Source of the DNA: Rhodanobacter spathiphylli B39
Lineage (GTDB): Bacteria > Pseudomonadota > Gammaproteobacteria > Xanthomonadales > Rhodanobacteraceae
Direction of reading: 5' to 3'
Assembly (NCBI RefSeq): GCF_000264295.1
Contig: NZ_AJXT01000044.1
Coordinates: 1 to 51,970 of the forward strand
DNA length: 51,970 nt
Made by a program: the position numbers and the translations under genes
Notes under the pieces: model-generated
Told to the model about the DNA's origin: nothing
Databases searched by the model: none
The model's input: the letters and a program-made list of their open reading frames with translations, nothing else
Shown: positions 42,565-51,926 of the stretch, in pieces
Numbering within the stretch: position 1 is the first letter of the stretch
Layout: every line of letters starts with the position of its first letter

Positions 42565-42737
42565 GGCGTACTCCGGTGCGGGGGAGCACCCAGCCTGTGC
42601 CGGGCGCGGTGAAGTGGCGGTGAGGCAGCCGGCCTCGTCCCCGCTGCCGCGGGCTGTGCGGCACCATGCGGCACGTGCCCGTCGACGCAGCGCATACGCA
42701 TGCAGTGGCAGCGTGTGGCCGAGACCGGAGGGTACGC

Positions 42738-43727
42738 ATGGGCAACGACGCCAGTAGGAAATGCGCGACCGCAAATCGCGGTCACGTGCTGTGGCTGGGT
42801 GCGTACGTGGTCCTGCTGCTGGTACTGGCGGCGATCCGTTACGTGCTTTGGCTGGACCTCGTGCCACTGGCGCCGCGCTATGTTCCGCCGCTGCGCCGGA
42901 TCGTGGTCGGCTTGATGGCTATCGTGCTGATCCTGGCGGCGGCGCGACTGATCCGCGCCAGGGCGATCGACCGGATCGCGAATGCGGCGACCCGCTACAA
43001 CCTGCAGCGCATCGCGGGGCTGGTGGTGTTCGTGCTGATTGCGCTGATCGTCGTCTCGATGCTGTTCGCGAACTGGTACGCGGCAGTGGCATCGCTGGGA
43101 CTGATCTCGCTGGTGCTGGGTTTTGCGCTGCAGACGCCGATCACCAGTTTCATCGGCTGGATCTACATCCTGGCGCGCCGGCCGTATCGGGTGGGCGATC
43201 GCATCAGCATCGGCGAAGCCACCGGCGACGTGATCGAGGTGACTTATCTGGACACCACGCTGTGGGAGGTGGGTGGGCCGTATGTCTCCAGCAGCCACCC
43301 CAGCGGTCGGCTGGTCAAGTTTCCCAATGCCAACGTGCTGACCAGCGCCGTCTACAATTTCTCGTGGGAGATGTTTCCCTACATCTGGGACGAGATCTCG
43401 TTCCAGATTGCCTACGACAGCGACCTCGCCTTCGTCAGCGAGGTGATGCAGCAGGCGGCGGAAAGGGAACTGGGCGAGGCGATGATCCGGCGCGTGCGCA
43501 CGTATCGCGACATCCTGGCCAGGACGCCGGTCGACGAGGTGGAAGTGAAGGAACGGCCCGCGGTGCTGTTCAGGGTCAATGCCAATACCTGGATCGACGC
43601 CCGGGTGCGCTACCTGGTCGACCCGAAACACGCCGGCAGCGTCAAGTCGCGCCTGCTGCTGGTGATGTTGCAGCAACTCAATACCCAGCCGGACCGCGTG
43701 CGTTTTCCCAGGGGCGACAGCCGCTGA
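42738..43727 (+). CDS. MscS-family mechanosensitive channel
   Basis: 329 aa. Four hydrophobic segments (about 16-150) end in the pore-lining glycine/alanine helix (SLGLISLVLGFALQTPITSFIGWIYIL). The MscS beta-domain follows (RPYRVGDRISIGEATGDVIEV) and then the cytoplasmic vestibule domain. It opens under membrane tension to release solutes. GGAGGG directly upstream fixes the start at 42738. Confidence 0.9.
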   Translation: MGNDASRKCATANRGHVLWLGAYVVLLLVLAAIRYVLWLDLVPLAPRYVPPLRRIVVGLMAIVLILAAARLIRARAIDRIANAATRYNLQRIAGLVVFVLIALIVVSMLFANWYAAVASLGLISLVLGFALQTPITSFIGWIYILARRPYRVGDRISIGEATGDVIEVTYLDTTLWEVGGPYVSSSHPSGRLVKFPNANVLTSAVYNFSWEMFPYIWDEISFQIAYDSDLAFVSEVMQQAAERELGEAMIRRVRTYRDILARTPVDEVEVKERPAVLFRVNANTWIDARVRYLVDPKHAGSVKSRLLLVMLQQLNTQPDRVRFPRGDSR

Positions 43728-43736
43728 GCCGGGTCT

Positions 43737-44087
43737 TCAGTGTTCCACGAAGCGCTGCAGCCGCGACAACGCGCCGGACCATTCGGCGTTGATCGCATCC
43801 AGCGCATTGCGCGCCTCGTCCAGTCGCGACGGTGCGAACGCCCACAGCCGTTCGCGGCCGCGCCACAGGTCATGCACCAGGCCGGCTTCGGCCAGTACGG
43901 TCAGGTGCCGGGTGACGGCCTGGCGGGTGATGGTGGTGCCGGCGGTGAGTTGGGCGATCGACATCGCGCTGCCCGCGCACAGCGTCGCGACCAGGCGCAG
44001 TCGCGTGGCATCGCCCAGCGCGGCGAAGATCGGCGCGCTCCTGGCCAGTGCCGCCGTTCGACGGGTGCGATCAGTGCGCGGCGACAT
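43737..44087 (-). CDS. ArsR-family transcriptional regulator
   Basis: A 116-aa winged-helix repressor, with FAALGDATRLRLVATL and the recognition helix region TRQAVTRHLTVLAEAGLV, the usual form in ArsR regulators linked to SRPBCC proteins. It has no visible Cys metal site, so its signal is not a metal-thiol. It overlaps the SRPBCC gene by 17 nt, so the two are co-translated. The palindrome pair at 44579-44641 is its likely operator. Confidence 0.9.
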   Translation of the reverse strand: MSPRTDRTRRTAALARSAPIFAALGDATRLRLVATLCAGSAMSIAQLTAGTTITRQAVTRHLTVLAEAGLVHDLWRGRERLWAFAPSRLDEARNALDAINAEWSGALSRLQRFVEH

Positions 44088-44562
44088 AGCGGGCGATGTT
44101 GCTCATCTGCATGGTCCAGCCGCCCTCGTTCGCGCGAAGCGCGTCGGCGCGGCGTGCCGGCGGCAGGCGGTCGAAACCCGACTCGGCAAGTCGCAGCAAG
44201 GTGCCGTGCTCGACGACCTCAAGCTCGAAGGTGACCAGCGTGGTCGGCTCCTGCTCGTAGTCGGTGTCGTGGTCGACCGCGTAGGGATGCCAGCGCCAGG
44301 CGAACACCCGCATCGGCTCGACGCGCTCGATCAGCAGCCTGAATGGTGTGCCGGCGTGGGGCTCCTGCAGCCTGGCCACCTCGGGGTCGACCTGGGTCGG
44401 CACGATCCTGCCGGTGACCGGCTGGCCAACCACGAACGGTCCGTCGAAGGCCATGCCGAACCAAGCGCCGAACGCGTCCGGGTCGATCAGCGCGTGCCAC
44501 ACGCGCTCCAGCGGTGCGTGCAGCAGGATCTGTTGCTCGATGCGATCGGTCGATGTGTTCAT
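44071..44562 (-). CDS. SRPBCC/AHSA1-family ligand-binding protein
   Basis: A 163-aa START/Bet v 1-type protein of the activator-of-Hsp90-like (AHSA1) group, starting MNTSTDRIEQQILLHAPLERVWHALIDPDAFGAWFG. It forms a hydrophobic pocket and may bind an unknown small molecule. It is the first gene of a two-gene operon with ArsR, a frequent bacterial pair. The two inverted repeats just upstream are its probable control site. Confidence 0.88.
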   Translation of the reverse strand: MNTSTDRIEQQILLHAPLERVWHALIDPDAFGAWFGMAFDGPFVVGQPVTGRIVPTQVDPEVARLQEPHAGTPFRLLIERVEPMRVFAWRWHPYAVDHDTDYEQEPTTLVTFELEVVEHGTLLRLAESGFDRLPPARRADALRANEGGWTMQMSNIARYVAAH

Positions 44563-44578
44563 GGAACTGCCTCGATAT

Positions 44579-44641
44579 CATGCAACACGGTAGTTGCATG
44601 ATGATCCGCCGCTTTCGCACATGCAACACCCAAGTTGCATG
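44579..44641. promoter_or_regulatory. Operator pair of the ArsR-SRPBCC operon
   Basis: Two 22-nt palindromes with arms CATGCAAC and GTTGCATG, separated by ACGGTA (44579-44600) and ACCCAA (44620-44641). Their centres are 41 nt apart, about four helical turns, so two dimers would bind on the same face. They start 17 nt upstream of the SRPBCC start codon, covering the promoter. The gene on the other side also runs on the minus strand (its 3' end is at 44665), so the pair most likely serves only the ArsR operon. Confidence 0.85.
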
Positions 44642-44664
44642 TTGGCAGGCCCGGATCGGCGCGG

Positions 44665-46059
44665 CTACCCGCCGAACTCGCTGGCCGCCACGGCCAGACC
44701 CGAAACCACGCCCAGCGAAGGATCGCCGTGCACCAGCGGAATTTCCGGGAAGCAGGCCTGCACGCGGGCGCTGATCCGCGGCGAGCGCGAGGTGCCACCG
44801 GTGAGGAAGACGCTGGCGGGCAGTTCGTCCAGGTCGCCGCGCACGCGCTCCAGCGTGCGTTCGAGCTGGCCAAGGAAGGGTTCGATGGCCGCGTCGAAAT
44901 CCTCCCTTCCGGCATCGACGGCGAGACCGGGTTCGACGAAGTCGAGCTGGACCCGATGGCCGGGCGCCTTGCTCAGGACGATCTTGGTGCGTTCGGCCAG
45001 CTGGTTGAGGCGCGTGGTGGCGCCGGGTTCCTGCAGGGCGCGCAGGCGCGTGCCGTAAGGCTCGTCCACCAGGCGATAGTCCTGCCGGCGGAATTCGCGC
45101 TGCTTGGGCAGGTTGTGCACGCTGGCCGCCTCGACGAACTGGTGCTGCGGGATGCGCACGCTGTCCTTGCCCAGCAGCGGCATGAAGCTGTGCAGGCTGA
45201 GGTTGACGTCCAGATCGGTGCCGCCCTTGGGCAGGCCCCAGCTGCGCGCGATGCGCGGCGCCGCGCCGGCACCGAGTTCGGCATGCGCCACGTCGGTGGT
45301 GCCGCCGCCGATGTCGACGATCAGCGCGTGCTGCCGCGCGTCGAGGCTCCGGTGATAGTGCATGGCCGCCGCGGCCGGCTCTTCCAGGAAGCTCACCTCG
45401 TCGAAGCCGGCCAGGCCGGCCGCTTCGCGCAGGATCTCGATCGCCTGCTGCGAGCCCTGCGCCCCCATCGAACTGCGGAACTCCACCGGACGCCCGATCA
45501 CCGCGCCGCGCACCGGCACGCCGAACTGGCGGCTGGCGCAAAGCCTGATGTGCTCGAGGATGTGCGTGGCGATGTGCACGATCACCTTGCGCACCTGCGG
45601 GTCCAGTCGATAGCCGAACATCGACTTGGGCGACTCGATCAGGTTGCCGCCACCGCTGTCCAGGTAGCCTTCCACCGCCTCTTCGCCGAACAGCGCGTGC
45701 TGGAAGCTGGCGACCGAGGCGGTGGCCTCGCGGGTCTGCTGCTCCATCCACTGCCGGCGCACCACGCGCAAGGCCTCGCGCTGCAGGTCAGCTTCGCTGC
45801 GCGCCACCGGCAGCTGGCCGCGGGCCGCGGCAGCCGATGCCATCTCGCGCTGGCGGGTGCGCGCCAGGCGCAGCTCGATTTGCAGCTGCGCCTGCAGATC
45901 CGGCGTCAGCTGGAAGTCCGCCGGGTCGGGCACCAGCTCGGGGAAATACACCGCGGTGCGGAACTGCTCGGTGTCGCCGAAGCGCACCAGCTGCAGTTCG
46001 CCGTCGATGATGGCGCCTGCCGCCGAATAGCTGGTGCCGAAGTCGATACCGATAAGCAT
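44665..46059 (-). CDS. Hsp70-family (YegD-like) ATPase
   Basis: A 464-aa Hsp70-type nucleotide-binding domain protein. The first phosphate loop is IGIDFGTSYSAAG (residues 3-15), the second is IVDIGGGTTDVA, and the adenosine motif is FLTGGTSRSPRI. It lacks the usual peptide-binding C-terminal domain of DnaK, as in YegD-like proteins. It is presumably cytosolic and ATP-binding; the role is unknown. The start is at 46059, where the first phosphate motif begins. Confidence 0.88.
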   Translation of the reverse strand: MLIGIDFGTSYSAAGAIIDGELQLVRFGDTEQFRTAVYFPELVPDPADFQLTPDLQAQLQIELRLARTRQREMASAAAARGQLPVARSEADLQREALRVVRRQWMEQQTREATASVASFQHALFGEEAVEGYLDSGGGNLIESPKSMFGYRLDPQVRKVIVHIATHILEHIRLCASRQFGVPVRGAVIGRPVEFRSSMGAQGSQQAIEILREAAGLAGFDEVSFLEEPAAAAMHYHRSLDARQHALIVDIGGGTTDVAHAELGAGAAPRIARSWGLPKGGTDLDVNLSLHSFMPLLGKDSVRIPQHQFVEAASVHNLPKQREFRRQDYRLVDEPYGTRLRALQEPGATTRLNQLAERTKIVLSKAPGHRVQLDFVEPGLAVDAGREDFDAAIEPFLGQLERTLERVRGDLDELPASVFLTGGTSRSPRISARVQACFPEIPLVHGDPSLGVVSGLAVAASEFGG

Positions 46060-46230
46060 GGAAGTCACGGGATGTCTGATCGCGACCGCGCAGTATGAGG
46101 GCGTGCGGTCGACAACCCAAACATCGAACGCCGGGTGGAGGCGGTCACGGCTTCCCATCCTGCCGCTTGCCGATCGTCGCCGCGCCTCGCGAGAATGGCC
46201 GTCTCGCCATGGAGCGGTGCAGGTCACGCG

Positions 46231-47250
46231 ATGTTGCAACTGGTCAATCTTCTTCTGGTGATTTCCGGCGTGATCGCCGTGGGCAGCGGCCTGGTCTGGT
46301 GGCGCAACCAGCCGGCTCTGGCGCTGTTGCTGCTGGTGTCCGGCGTTGCGCTGATCACCTTGGCGTACTTCAGCGACCGTGGAGGCGAGCGGCGCGCGGA
46401 GCAGCGCAAGCGCGCCGCGATCCGGCAACGCATCGACGAGTTTGCGCGCAGGCCGGCCGGTTCGTCGCAGACGCTGCGGCTGGGTGGCGGACTTCGCAAC
46501 ATCCTTGCCGGCCTGTTGCTGACCCTGCTCGGCCTCGCGGTCGCGGTCATGGCGTCGGCCGATCTCAGGCACGACGTGATCCCGTTGATCCTCGGTGTGC
46601 TGCTGGTGCCCGTGGGCCTGCTGCTCCTGTTGCGTGCGCTGGCCGGCGTGGGGCAGCCCGCGCTGGAGCTGGACAGCGTCGGCTTTGCCACTGCACTGAC
46701 CGGACGCATTCCCTGGCGCGAAGTGTCCGGCATCTGCCTGCGCACGGTGACGCAGCGCAACGGCAGTGAAAGCTTCTTCCTGATGTTTCGCGTGCAGCGG
46801 TTCGCGCGCGTGGCGCCGCGCATCCACTGGACCGAGCGTCTGCTCGCGGTGTTCCGTCTCGGAGCCCTGGCCAGGGGTGTGGTCAACGTGAGCCTGCCGT
46901 CGAAAAAGGACCCGCCGGCGGCGGTGTACGCACTGGCCCGGCAGTTGTGGAAGCAGTCGACCGGCAACGACTACGAATGGAGCCCGTTGCAGTCGGACGC
47001 CTGCAACGAGGCGATGAAGCGGGCCGGTGCCCTTGCCGCGCGCCTGGACGAGCCGGGTGCGATGGAGGCCGCGCTGGCCCATCCGGAGCAGATGGAACAG
47101 GCGATGGCGCAGATGGATGCCGACATGACCCTGATCGCCGCCGAGCACAGGCGCCAGGCGAAGAAGCAGCGCTGGATGCTGGCGCTGTTCCTGCCGCTGA
47201 TCGTGTTGCTGCTGGCGTGGCCGTGGATCATGCGCCTGTTCGCGCGCTAG
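46231..47250 (+). CDS. Multi-pass membrane protein of unknown function
   Basis: 339 aa. Hydrophobic segments lie at about 4-24, 33-50, 88-110, 120-140 and 320-338 (LALFLPLIVLLLAWPWIMRLF). Between them is a cytosolic region with a basic stretch (RAEQRKRAAIRQRIDEFARR) and a PH-like segment (LELDSVGFATALTGRIPWREVSGI). It resembles STM3941-like proteins in outline, but this is only a resemblance. The start at 46231 was chosen over an earlier Met because the first helix begins there. Confidence 0.6.
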   Translation: MLQLVNLLLVISGVIAVGSGLVWWRNQPALALLLLVSGVALITLAYFSDRGGERRAEQRKRAAIRQRIDEFARRPAGSSQTLRLGGGLRNILAGLLLTLLGLAVAVMASADLRHDVIPLILGVLLVPVGLLLLLRALAGVGQPALELDSVGFATALTGRIPWREVSGICLRTVTQRNGSESFFLMFRVQRFARVAPRIHWTERLLAVFRLGALARGVVNVSLPSKKDPPAAVYALARQLWKQSTGNDYEWSPLQSDACNEAMKRAGALAARLDEPGAMEAALAHPEQMEQAMAQMDADMTLIAAEHRRQAKKQRWMLALFLPLIVLLLAWPWIMRLFAR

Positions 47251-47302
47251 GTCGGGCCAGCTGATTGCCGGGCGTCGCCCCGGCAATCATCGGTTTCCCT
47301 GC

Positions 47303-47743
47303 TTACATCCCCGGCGACGGACTGACCGTCATCTGGGCGCGCGCCTCGCCTTTCGGGTGTGCCTTGGTATGCAGGTTCACGTAGCTCAGTCCGTTGAGCA
47401 GGGCAGACTGGGTCGCGGCATCGATGGTCACGCTGTTGCTCATGCCGCTCCGGTACGGGCCGGGAATCAGCTGCATCACGCCCGCGGCCACGTCCGGACC
47501 GGCCGGACCGTGGAAGTGCGCGATGGTGACCGGTCCACTCAGGCCCTGATAGTCGATCGTGTACCTGAGCTGGTGGGTCACCGTGTCCAGGGTGGCGCTG
47601 ACGTGCCCGCTGGGCTGGTTGGTGGCGCCGTTCTCGCCGGCGAAATCGCCGCTCAGCGAGACGTCCTTCGCGGCGGCGGCGGTCGAGAATGCCAGCAGCG
47701 TGGCGGCGGCCAGTGGCAGGATCTTGCGCAGTGTCTGGTGCAT
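47303..47743 (-). CDS. CHRD-domain secreted protein
   Basis: 146 aa with signal peptide MHQTLRKILPLAAATLLAFSTAAAA. The CHRD (chordin-like) domain is clear: LSGDFAGENGAT, ATLDTVTHQLRYTIDYQGLSGPVTIAHFHGPA, then YVNLHTKAHPKGEARAQM. Bacterial CHRD proteins are secreted or periplasmic beta-proteins of unknown function. GGAGGAA precedes the start. Confidence 0.88.
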   Translation of the reverse strand: MHQTLRKILPLAAATLLAFSTAAAAKDVSLSGDFAGENGATNQPSGHVSATLDTVTHQLRYTIDYQGLSGPVTIAHFHGPAGPDVAAGVMQLIPGPYRSGMSNSVTIDAATQSALLNGLSYVNLHTKAHPKGEARAQMTVSPSPGM

Positions 47744-47968
47744 GGTCGGTTCCTCCGGTAGTCGATGGCGCGGACTGTGCCCGGCAGGCCGGGCGGCTTG
47801 AACGGGTGTCTTCCATGGCGGTCGAATCACCGCCCACGGTGGCCCGCTGCGTGTGTAGGCGGCGACAACGGCCGGCCGGGTGCGATTCCCCGCTGCAAAG
47901 GCGAGCGAATCACGGAACCTTGCTGTGGTCCGGTCGATACTCGGGCCAGGCCTTTTGAGAGAGATGGC

Positions 47969-49732
47969 ATGCCCGCTCCGGTTTCTGCCGATGAAGCGCA
48001 ACGACTGGCCCGCCTGCACGCACTGTCCGTGCTGGATACCGGGGCCGAACCGCTGTTTGACGCACTGACCCGCAGCGCGGCCCTGGTCACCGGCGCGCCG
48101 ATGGCGGTGCTTGCCCTGGTCGACGGGGAGCGGCAGTGGTTCAAGTCCCGGGTCGGGCTCGACGGGCCGAACGGGACGCCGCGCCCCAGCAGCTTCAGCG
48201 CGCACACGATTCTGGCCGAGGGGTTGATGGAAGTGGCCGATGCGCAGGCCGATCCGCGCTTTGTCGACGATCCGCTGGTCACCGGCAACCCCCACGTGCG
48301 CTTCCATGCCGGCGCGCCGGTGCAGTTCGGCGATGGCCTGCGCGTGGGCGCGTTGTGCGTATTCGATCGCGAACCCCGCTCGCTCGACGAAACGCAGCGC
48401 CAGGCCCTGCTGTCGTTGGCGCTGGTCGCGAGCGAGGCGCTGGAGCTGCGCATGCTGGTGCTGGAGCACCATCCCGCCGTGACCGCGTCGGCCCGGCCGG
48501 GCAGCGACGAGGCTGCCCGGCTGAGCCAGAAACTGCGCGCCAGCGAGGCCTTCCTCGACCGCACCGGCCGTCTTGCCGGGGTGGGTGGATGGCAGGTCGA
48601 TCTGGACACCGACGAAGTGCAGTGGACCGACGAGACCTGCCGCATCCATGAAGTGCCGGCCGGTTACCGACCCACCTTGCAGGAGGCGCTGGCGTTCTAC
48701 CCGCCGAAGGCGCGCGAGGCGATTTCCGCGGCGATGGCCAAGGGCACCGCCGATCGCACGGGCTGGGACCTGGAATCGCCGCTGGTGACCGCGACCGGCC
48801 GCAAGATCTGGGTACGCACGATCGGCAGCATCGTGTTCGACGACGATGGCCGGCCGGTGCGCCTGGTCGGCGCCATCCAGGACGTGAGCATCCGCCGGCG
48901 CGTGGTCACCGCGCTGGAAGCCAGCGACCGCCGTTTCCGGAAGCTGTTCGAGTACAGCCTGGGGCTGATCTGCACCCACGATTACGAGGGCGTGCTGCTG
49001 TCGGTGAATCCTGCCGCGGCGCGTTCGCTGGGCTACTCGGTCGGCGAACTGCTGGGGCGCCCGCTGACCGACTTCATGCGGCCGGAGCGCCACGCGGCAT
49101 TTCGTGCCTACCTGTTGCGGATGTTCCGCAGCGATCGCGACGAAGGCGTGCTGGAACTGGTGGCGAAGGACGGCACGCTGCGCGTCTGGCAATACCAGAA
49201 CATGCTGGACGACGAGGACGAGGACCCCTACGTGCTGGGCCACGCGCAGGACATCACCGAAAAGCACCAGCAGGCGTTGAACCTGCACGAGATGTCGGTG
49301 CGCGACCCGCTGACCGGCTGCTACAACCGCCGTTTCCTCGATGATGTCGCCCGGCGAAGCGCGCACGGCCGCTGGGGTTGCGTGGTCATCGATCTGGATC
49401 ACTTCAAGCAGGTCAACGACACCTATGGCCACCAGCGCGGCGACGAGGTGCTGGTGGCCATGGCGCACTTCCTGTCACGCCACGTCCGGCCCGGCGATGC
49501 GGTGATCAGGCTGGGTGGCGACGAATTCATGGTGCTGCTGGAAGACGCTGCCGACGGCGTGGTCGAAAGCGTGGTGTCGCGCATCGAGCAGGATCGCGCC
49601 GATGCGCCGATCGCGTTTACCCTCGGCTGGTCCCTCTTCGGCCAGGAAACCACGCTGGAGCAGGGCATGGCCGAAGCCGACCACCAGCTGTACCGCAAGC
49701 GCGAGACGCGGGGAAAGGCGGGGCGGAACTGA
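47969..49732 (+). CDS. GAF-PAS-PAS-GGDEF diguanylate cyclase
   Basis: A 587-aa sensor-effector that makes c-di-GMP. Order: GAF domain (about 1-165), two PAS/PAC domains (about 190-300 and 310-430), then a GGDEF domain (430-587). The active site is intact (GGDEF at 516-520). The inhibitory site RxxD lies five residues upstream (RPGD), so product feedback is expected. There is no membrane segment, so it senses cytosolic signals. GAGAGA lies before the start at 47969. Confidence 0.92.
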   Translation: MPAPVSADEAQRLARLHALSVLDTGAEPLFDALTRSAALVTGAPMAVLALVDGERQWFKSRVGLDGPNGTPRPSSFSAHTILAEGLMEVADAQADPRFVDDPLVTGNPHVRFHAGAPVQFGDGLRVGALCVFDREPRSLDETQRQALLSLALVASEALELRMLVLEHHPAVTASARPGSDEAARLSQKLRASEAFLDRTGRLAGVGGWQVDLDTDEVQWTDETCRIHEVPAGYRPTLQEALAFYPPKAREAISAAMAKGTADRTGWDLESPLVTATGRKIWVRTIGSIVFDDDGRPVRLVGAIQDVSIRRRVVTALEASDRRFRKLFEYSLGLICTHDYEGVLLSVNPAAARSLGYSVGELLGRPLTDFMRPERHAAFRAYLLRMFRSDRDEGVLELVAKDGTLRVWQYQNMLDDEDEDPYVLGHAQDITEKHQQALNLHEMSVRDPLTGCYNRRFLDDVARRSAHGRWGCVVIDLDHFKQVNDTYGHQRGDEVLVAMAHFLSRHVRPGDAVIRLGGDEFMVLLEDAADGVVESVVSRIEQDRADAPIAFTLGWSLFGQETTLEQGMAEADHQLYRKRETRGKAGRN

Positions 49733-49769
49733 TCGCTGTTCGGCAAGCGCATCCGCCCCGCAACGCGAA

Positions 49770-50210
49770 CTAGCCCGCCGTGGCGTTGTAGAACTGACGG
49801 GCGCGCTCACGTTCGGCGGCGGTGGGCGTGTACTCGGTCCATGGATCGGCGGCATTCATCTTGTAGCGGATGACGCCCTTGTCGATATCGATGTCGTAGA
49901 ACGGGAACGCACCGCGCAGGTTGAACATCGTCGCCGGCGCGAAGAACAGGATGTCCATGGCCAGGCGGCCACCGTGGAAGCGCAGCGGCAGGATGCCGTA
50001 GAACGGATCGCTGCCCGGCGCGACGGCCTTGAATTCATAGTTGCCGAAGCTGGTGTCCTTGAGCTTCAGCGTCGAGGGCACCTCCGGCACGGTGTGCTTC
50101 AGCGAAAGTCGCGTCTGCTCGTGGTTCGAGCTGATGGTCGTCATGGTGGTGCAGGCAGCCAGCGCCGCCGTCAGGCACAGTGTGCCCGCAGTCCTTGCTA
50201 TCGTGTTCAT
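49770..50210 (-). CDS. Small lipoprotein of unknown family
   Basis: 146 aa; signal peptide MNTIARTAGTLCLTAALAAC with lipobox LAAC (Cys20). The mature part has strands (LRFHGGRLAMDILFFAP, YDIDIDKGVIRYKM) without a known family motif. AGGGGAA precedes the start. Not recognised further. Confidence 0.65.
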   Translation of the reverse strand: MNTIARTAGTLCLTAALAACTTMTTISSNHEQTRLSLKHTVPEVPSTLKLKDTSFGNYEFKAVAPGSDPFYGILPLRFHGGRLAMDILFFAPATMFNLRGAFPFYDIDIDKGVIRYKMNAADPWTEYTPTAAERERARQFYNATAG

Positions 50211-50389
50211 GGATTCCCCTGTGGATGCGTTCCGTTGAGTCGGCACGCCCGTGCAGTCTAGCCGCCCGGATCGCGGGGACTCCATGCCGAAGGAACAGCG
50301 CCGCCGGCGGTGGTCTTCCGGCCGATGGCCCGGATCTATACTGCGAGGCGACTGCCGGCCACGCGGGCGGCCGAATCCGGAGAATCGCC

Positions 50390-50905
50390 ATGGCTTCCTT
50401 CCCGTTGTCGCGCCTGTCGTGCCTTGCCCTGCTTGCGTTCTCCGCGATGGCCGCCCAGGCGGCGCAACCACCGGACGATGTCAGCGTGCATTACCGCGAC
50501 CCTGCGCACTTCACCGAGGCGAAGCGCAGTTTCGGAGTGAACGCGAACAATGCCGACGCCTACCTGAAGCCGCTCAAGGCTTACATCGCGCAGCGTGCGG
50601 CCCGCATCCTGGCGCCCGGCCAGCGGCTCGACGTCGAGGTGACTGACGTCGATCTTGCCGGAGAGTACGAGCCCTGGCGGGGACCGAACTTCAACAACGT
50701 GCGCATCGTCAAGGACATCTACCCGCCGCGCATCGATCTGGATTTCACCCTGTACGGCGCCGACGGCAAGCCGCTGCGCAGCGGCAGTCGCAGCCTGCGT
50801 GACCTGGCCTTCATGGCCCGCGCGAGCGTCGTCGACCAGGACAGCTTGCGCTACGAGAAGGCGCTGATCGACCGCTGGCTGCGCAAGGGCGCGGCGGGGC
50901 TCTGA
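50390..50905 (+). CDS. DUF3016 protein, exported
   Basis: 171 aa; signal peptide MASFPLSRLSCLALLAFSAMAAQA. The mature domain fits DUF3016: VSVHYRDPAHFTEAKRSF, then LDVEVTDVDLAGEYEPWRG and YPPRIDLDFTLYGADGKPLRSGSRSL. The function of this family is unknown. It is followed by the M14 gene after 57 nt. Confidence 0.82.
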   Translation: MASFPLSRLSCLALLAFSAMAAQAAQPPDDVSVHYRDPAHFTEAKRSFGVNANNADAYLKPLKAYIAQRAARILAPGQRLDVEVTDVDLAGEYEPWRGPNFNNVRIVKDIYPPRIDLDFTLYGADGKPLRSGSRSLRDLAFMARASVVDQDSLRYEKALIDRWLRKGAAGL

Positions 50906-50962
50906 TTCCGGGCTGGTGATAAAGTGCCGGGGATCTCGACAGCCAGCGGAGCAAGCAGCGCG

Positions 50963-51886
50963 ATGAACCATCCGACCTCCCATCCGATCGGCACCCCGGG
51001 CGTGCGCTGGGGCGACGCCGAGGTCGCGCAGTGGCGTGAGAGCCAGGCGGTGAGGCGGGGCTATCAGGCCGAAGTCGTCAGCGTGATCGACAGGCTGCGC
51101 CCGCGTTTCGACGTGGCGGAATACGGCCGCCTGGAGTACCCGCCGGCCAGCTATCCGCTGTTCGTCCTGCGCAATCGCGACTGGAACGATGCGCTGCCCA
51201 TCATGCTGGTGACCGGCGGCGTGCATGGCTACGAAACCAGCGGCGTGCACGGCGCCCTGCTTTTCCTCGACCGCCACGCGGCGCAGTACGCCGGGCGGGC
51301 CAACCTGGTGGTGGCGCCCTGCGTGAGCCCGTGGGCGTACGAGCGCATCCACCGCTGGAATCCCGACGCGCTGGACCCGAACCGCTCGTTCCGCGAGAAC
51401 AGCCCGGCGCCCGAATCGGCGGCGCTGATGCGCATGGTGGCGCCGTTGCGCGATCGCGTGCTGATGCACATCGACCTGCACGAAACCACCGACAGCGACG
51501 AGTCCGAGTTCCGCCCCGCGCTGGCCGCGCGCGACGGCTTGCCGCACGAGCCGGGCGAAATCCCCGACGGCTTCTACCTGGTCGACGATACGGCGCATCC
51601 GCAGCCGGCGTTCCAGCGTTCGATCATCGAGGCGGTGGCGAAGGTCACGCATATCGCGCCGGCCGACGAACACGGCGAGATCATCGGTTCGCCGGTGGTC
51701 GCCGAAGGCGTCATCCAGTACGCGCTGCGCGAGCTGGGGCTGTGCGCGGGCATTACCGGGGCGACCTACAAGACCACCACCGAGGTCTATCCGGACAGTC
51801 CCCGGGCTACGCCGGAACAATGCAACGCCGCGCAGGCGGCGGCGGTTTGCGCCGCGATCGATTTCGCCCTGGCGCACCCGGGCTGA
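50963..51886 (+). CDS. M14-family metallocarboxypeptidase-like protein
   Basis: A 307-aa zinc peptidase of the M14 (succinylglutamate-desuccinylase-like) type. Zinc ligands are H and E in GGVHGYETSG and the His in IDLHET. The base Glu is in TTTEVYP near the end. No signal peptide. The start at 50963 is the Met with plausible reading, but the ribosome site is weak. It could remove C-terminal residues from peptides; the exact substrate is unknown. Confidence 0.85.
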   Translation: MNHPTSHPIGTPGVRWGDAEVAQWRESQAVRRGYQAEVVSVIDRLRPRFDVAEYGRLEYPPASYPLFVLRNRDWNDALPIMLVTGGVHGYETSGVHGALLFLDRHAAQYAGRANLVVAPCVSPWAYERIHRWNPDALDPNRSFRENSPAPESAALMRMVAPLRDRVLMHIDLHETTDSDESEFRPALAARDGLPHEPGEIPDGFYLVDDTAHPQPAFQRSIIEAVAKVTHIAPADEHGEIIGSPVVAEGVIQYALRELGLCAGITGATYKTTTEVYPDSPRATPEQCNAAQAAAVCAAIDFALAHPG

Positions 51887-51926
51887 AAGCGCCGCGCCGG
51901 CCGGTGATCGGCGCCTGGTCGCGCCT

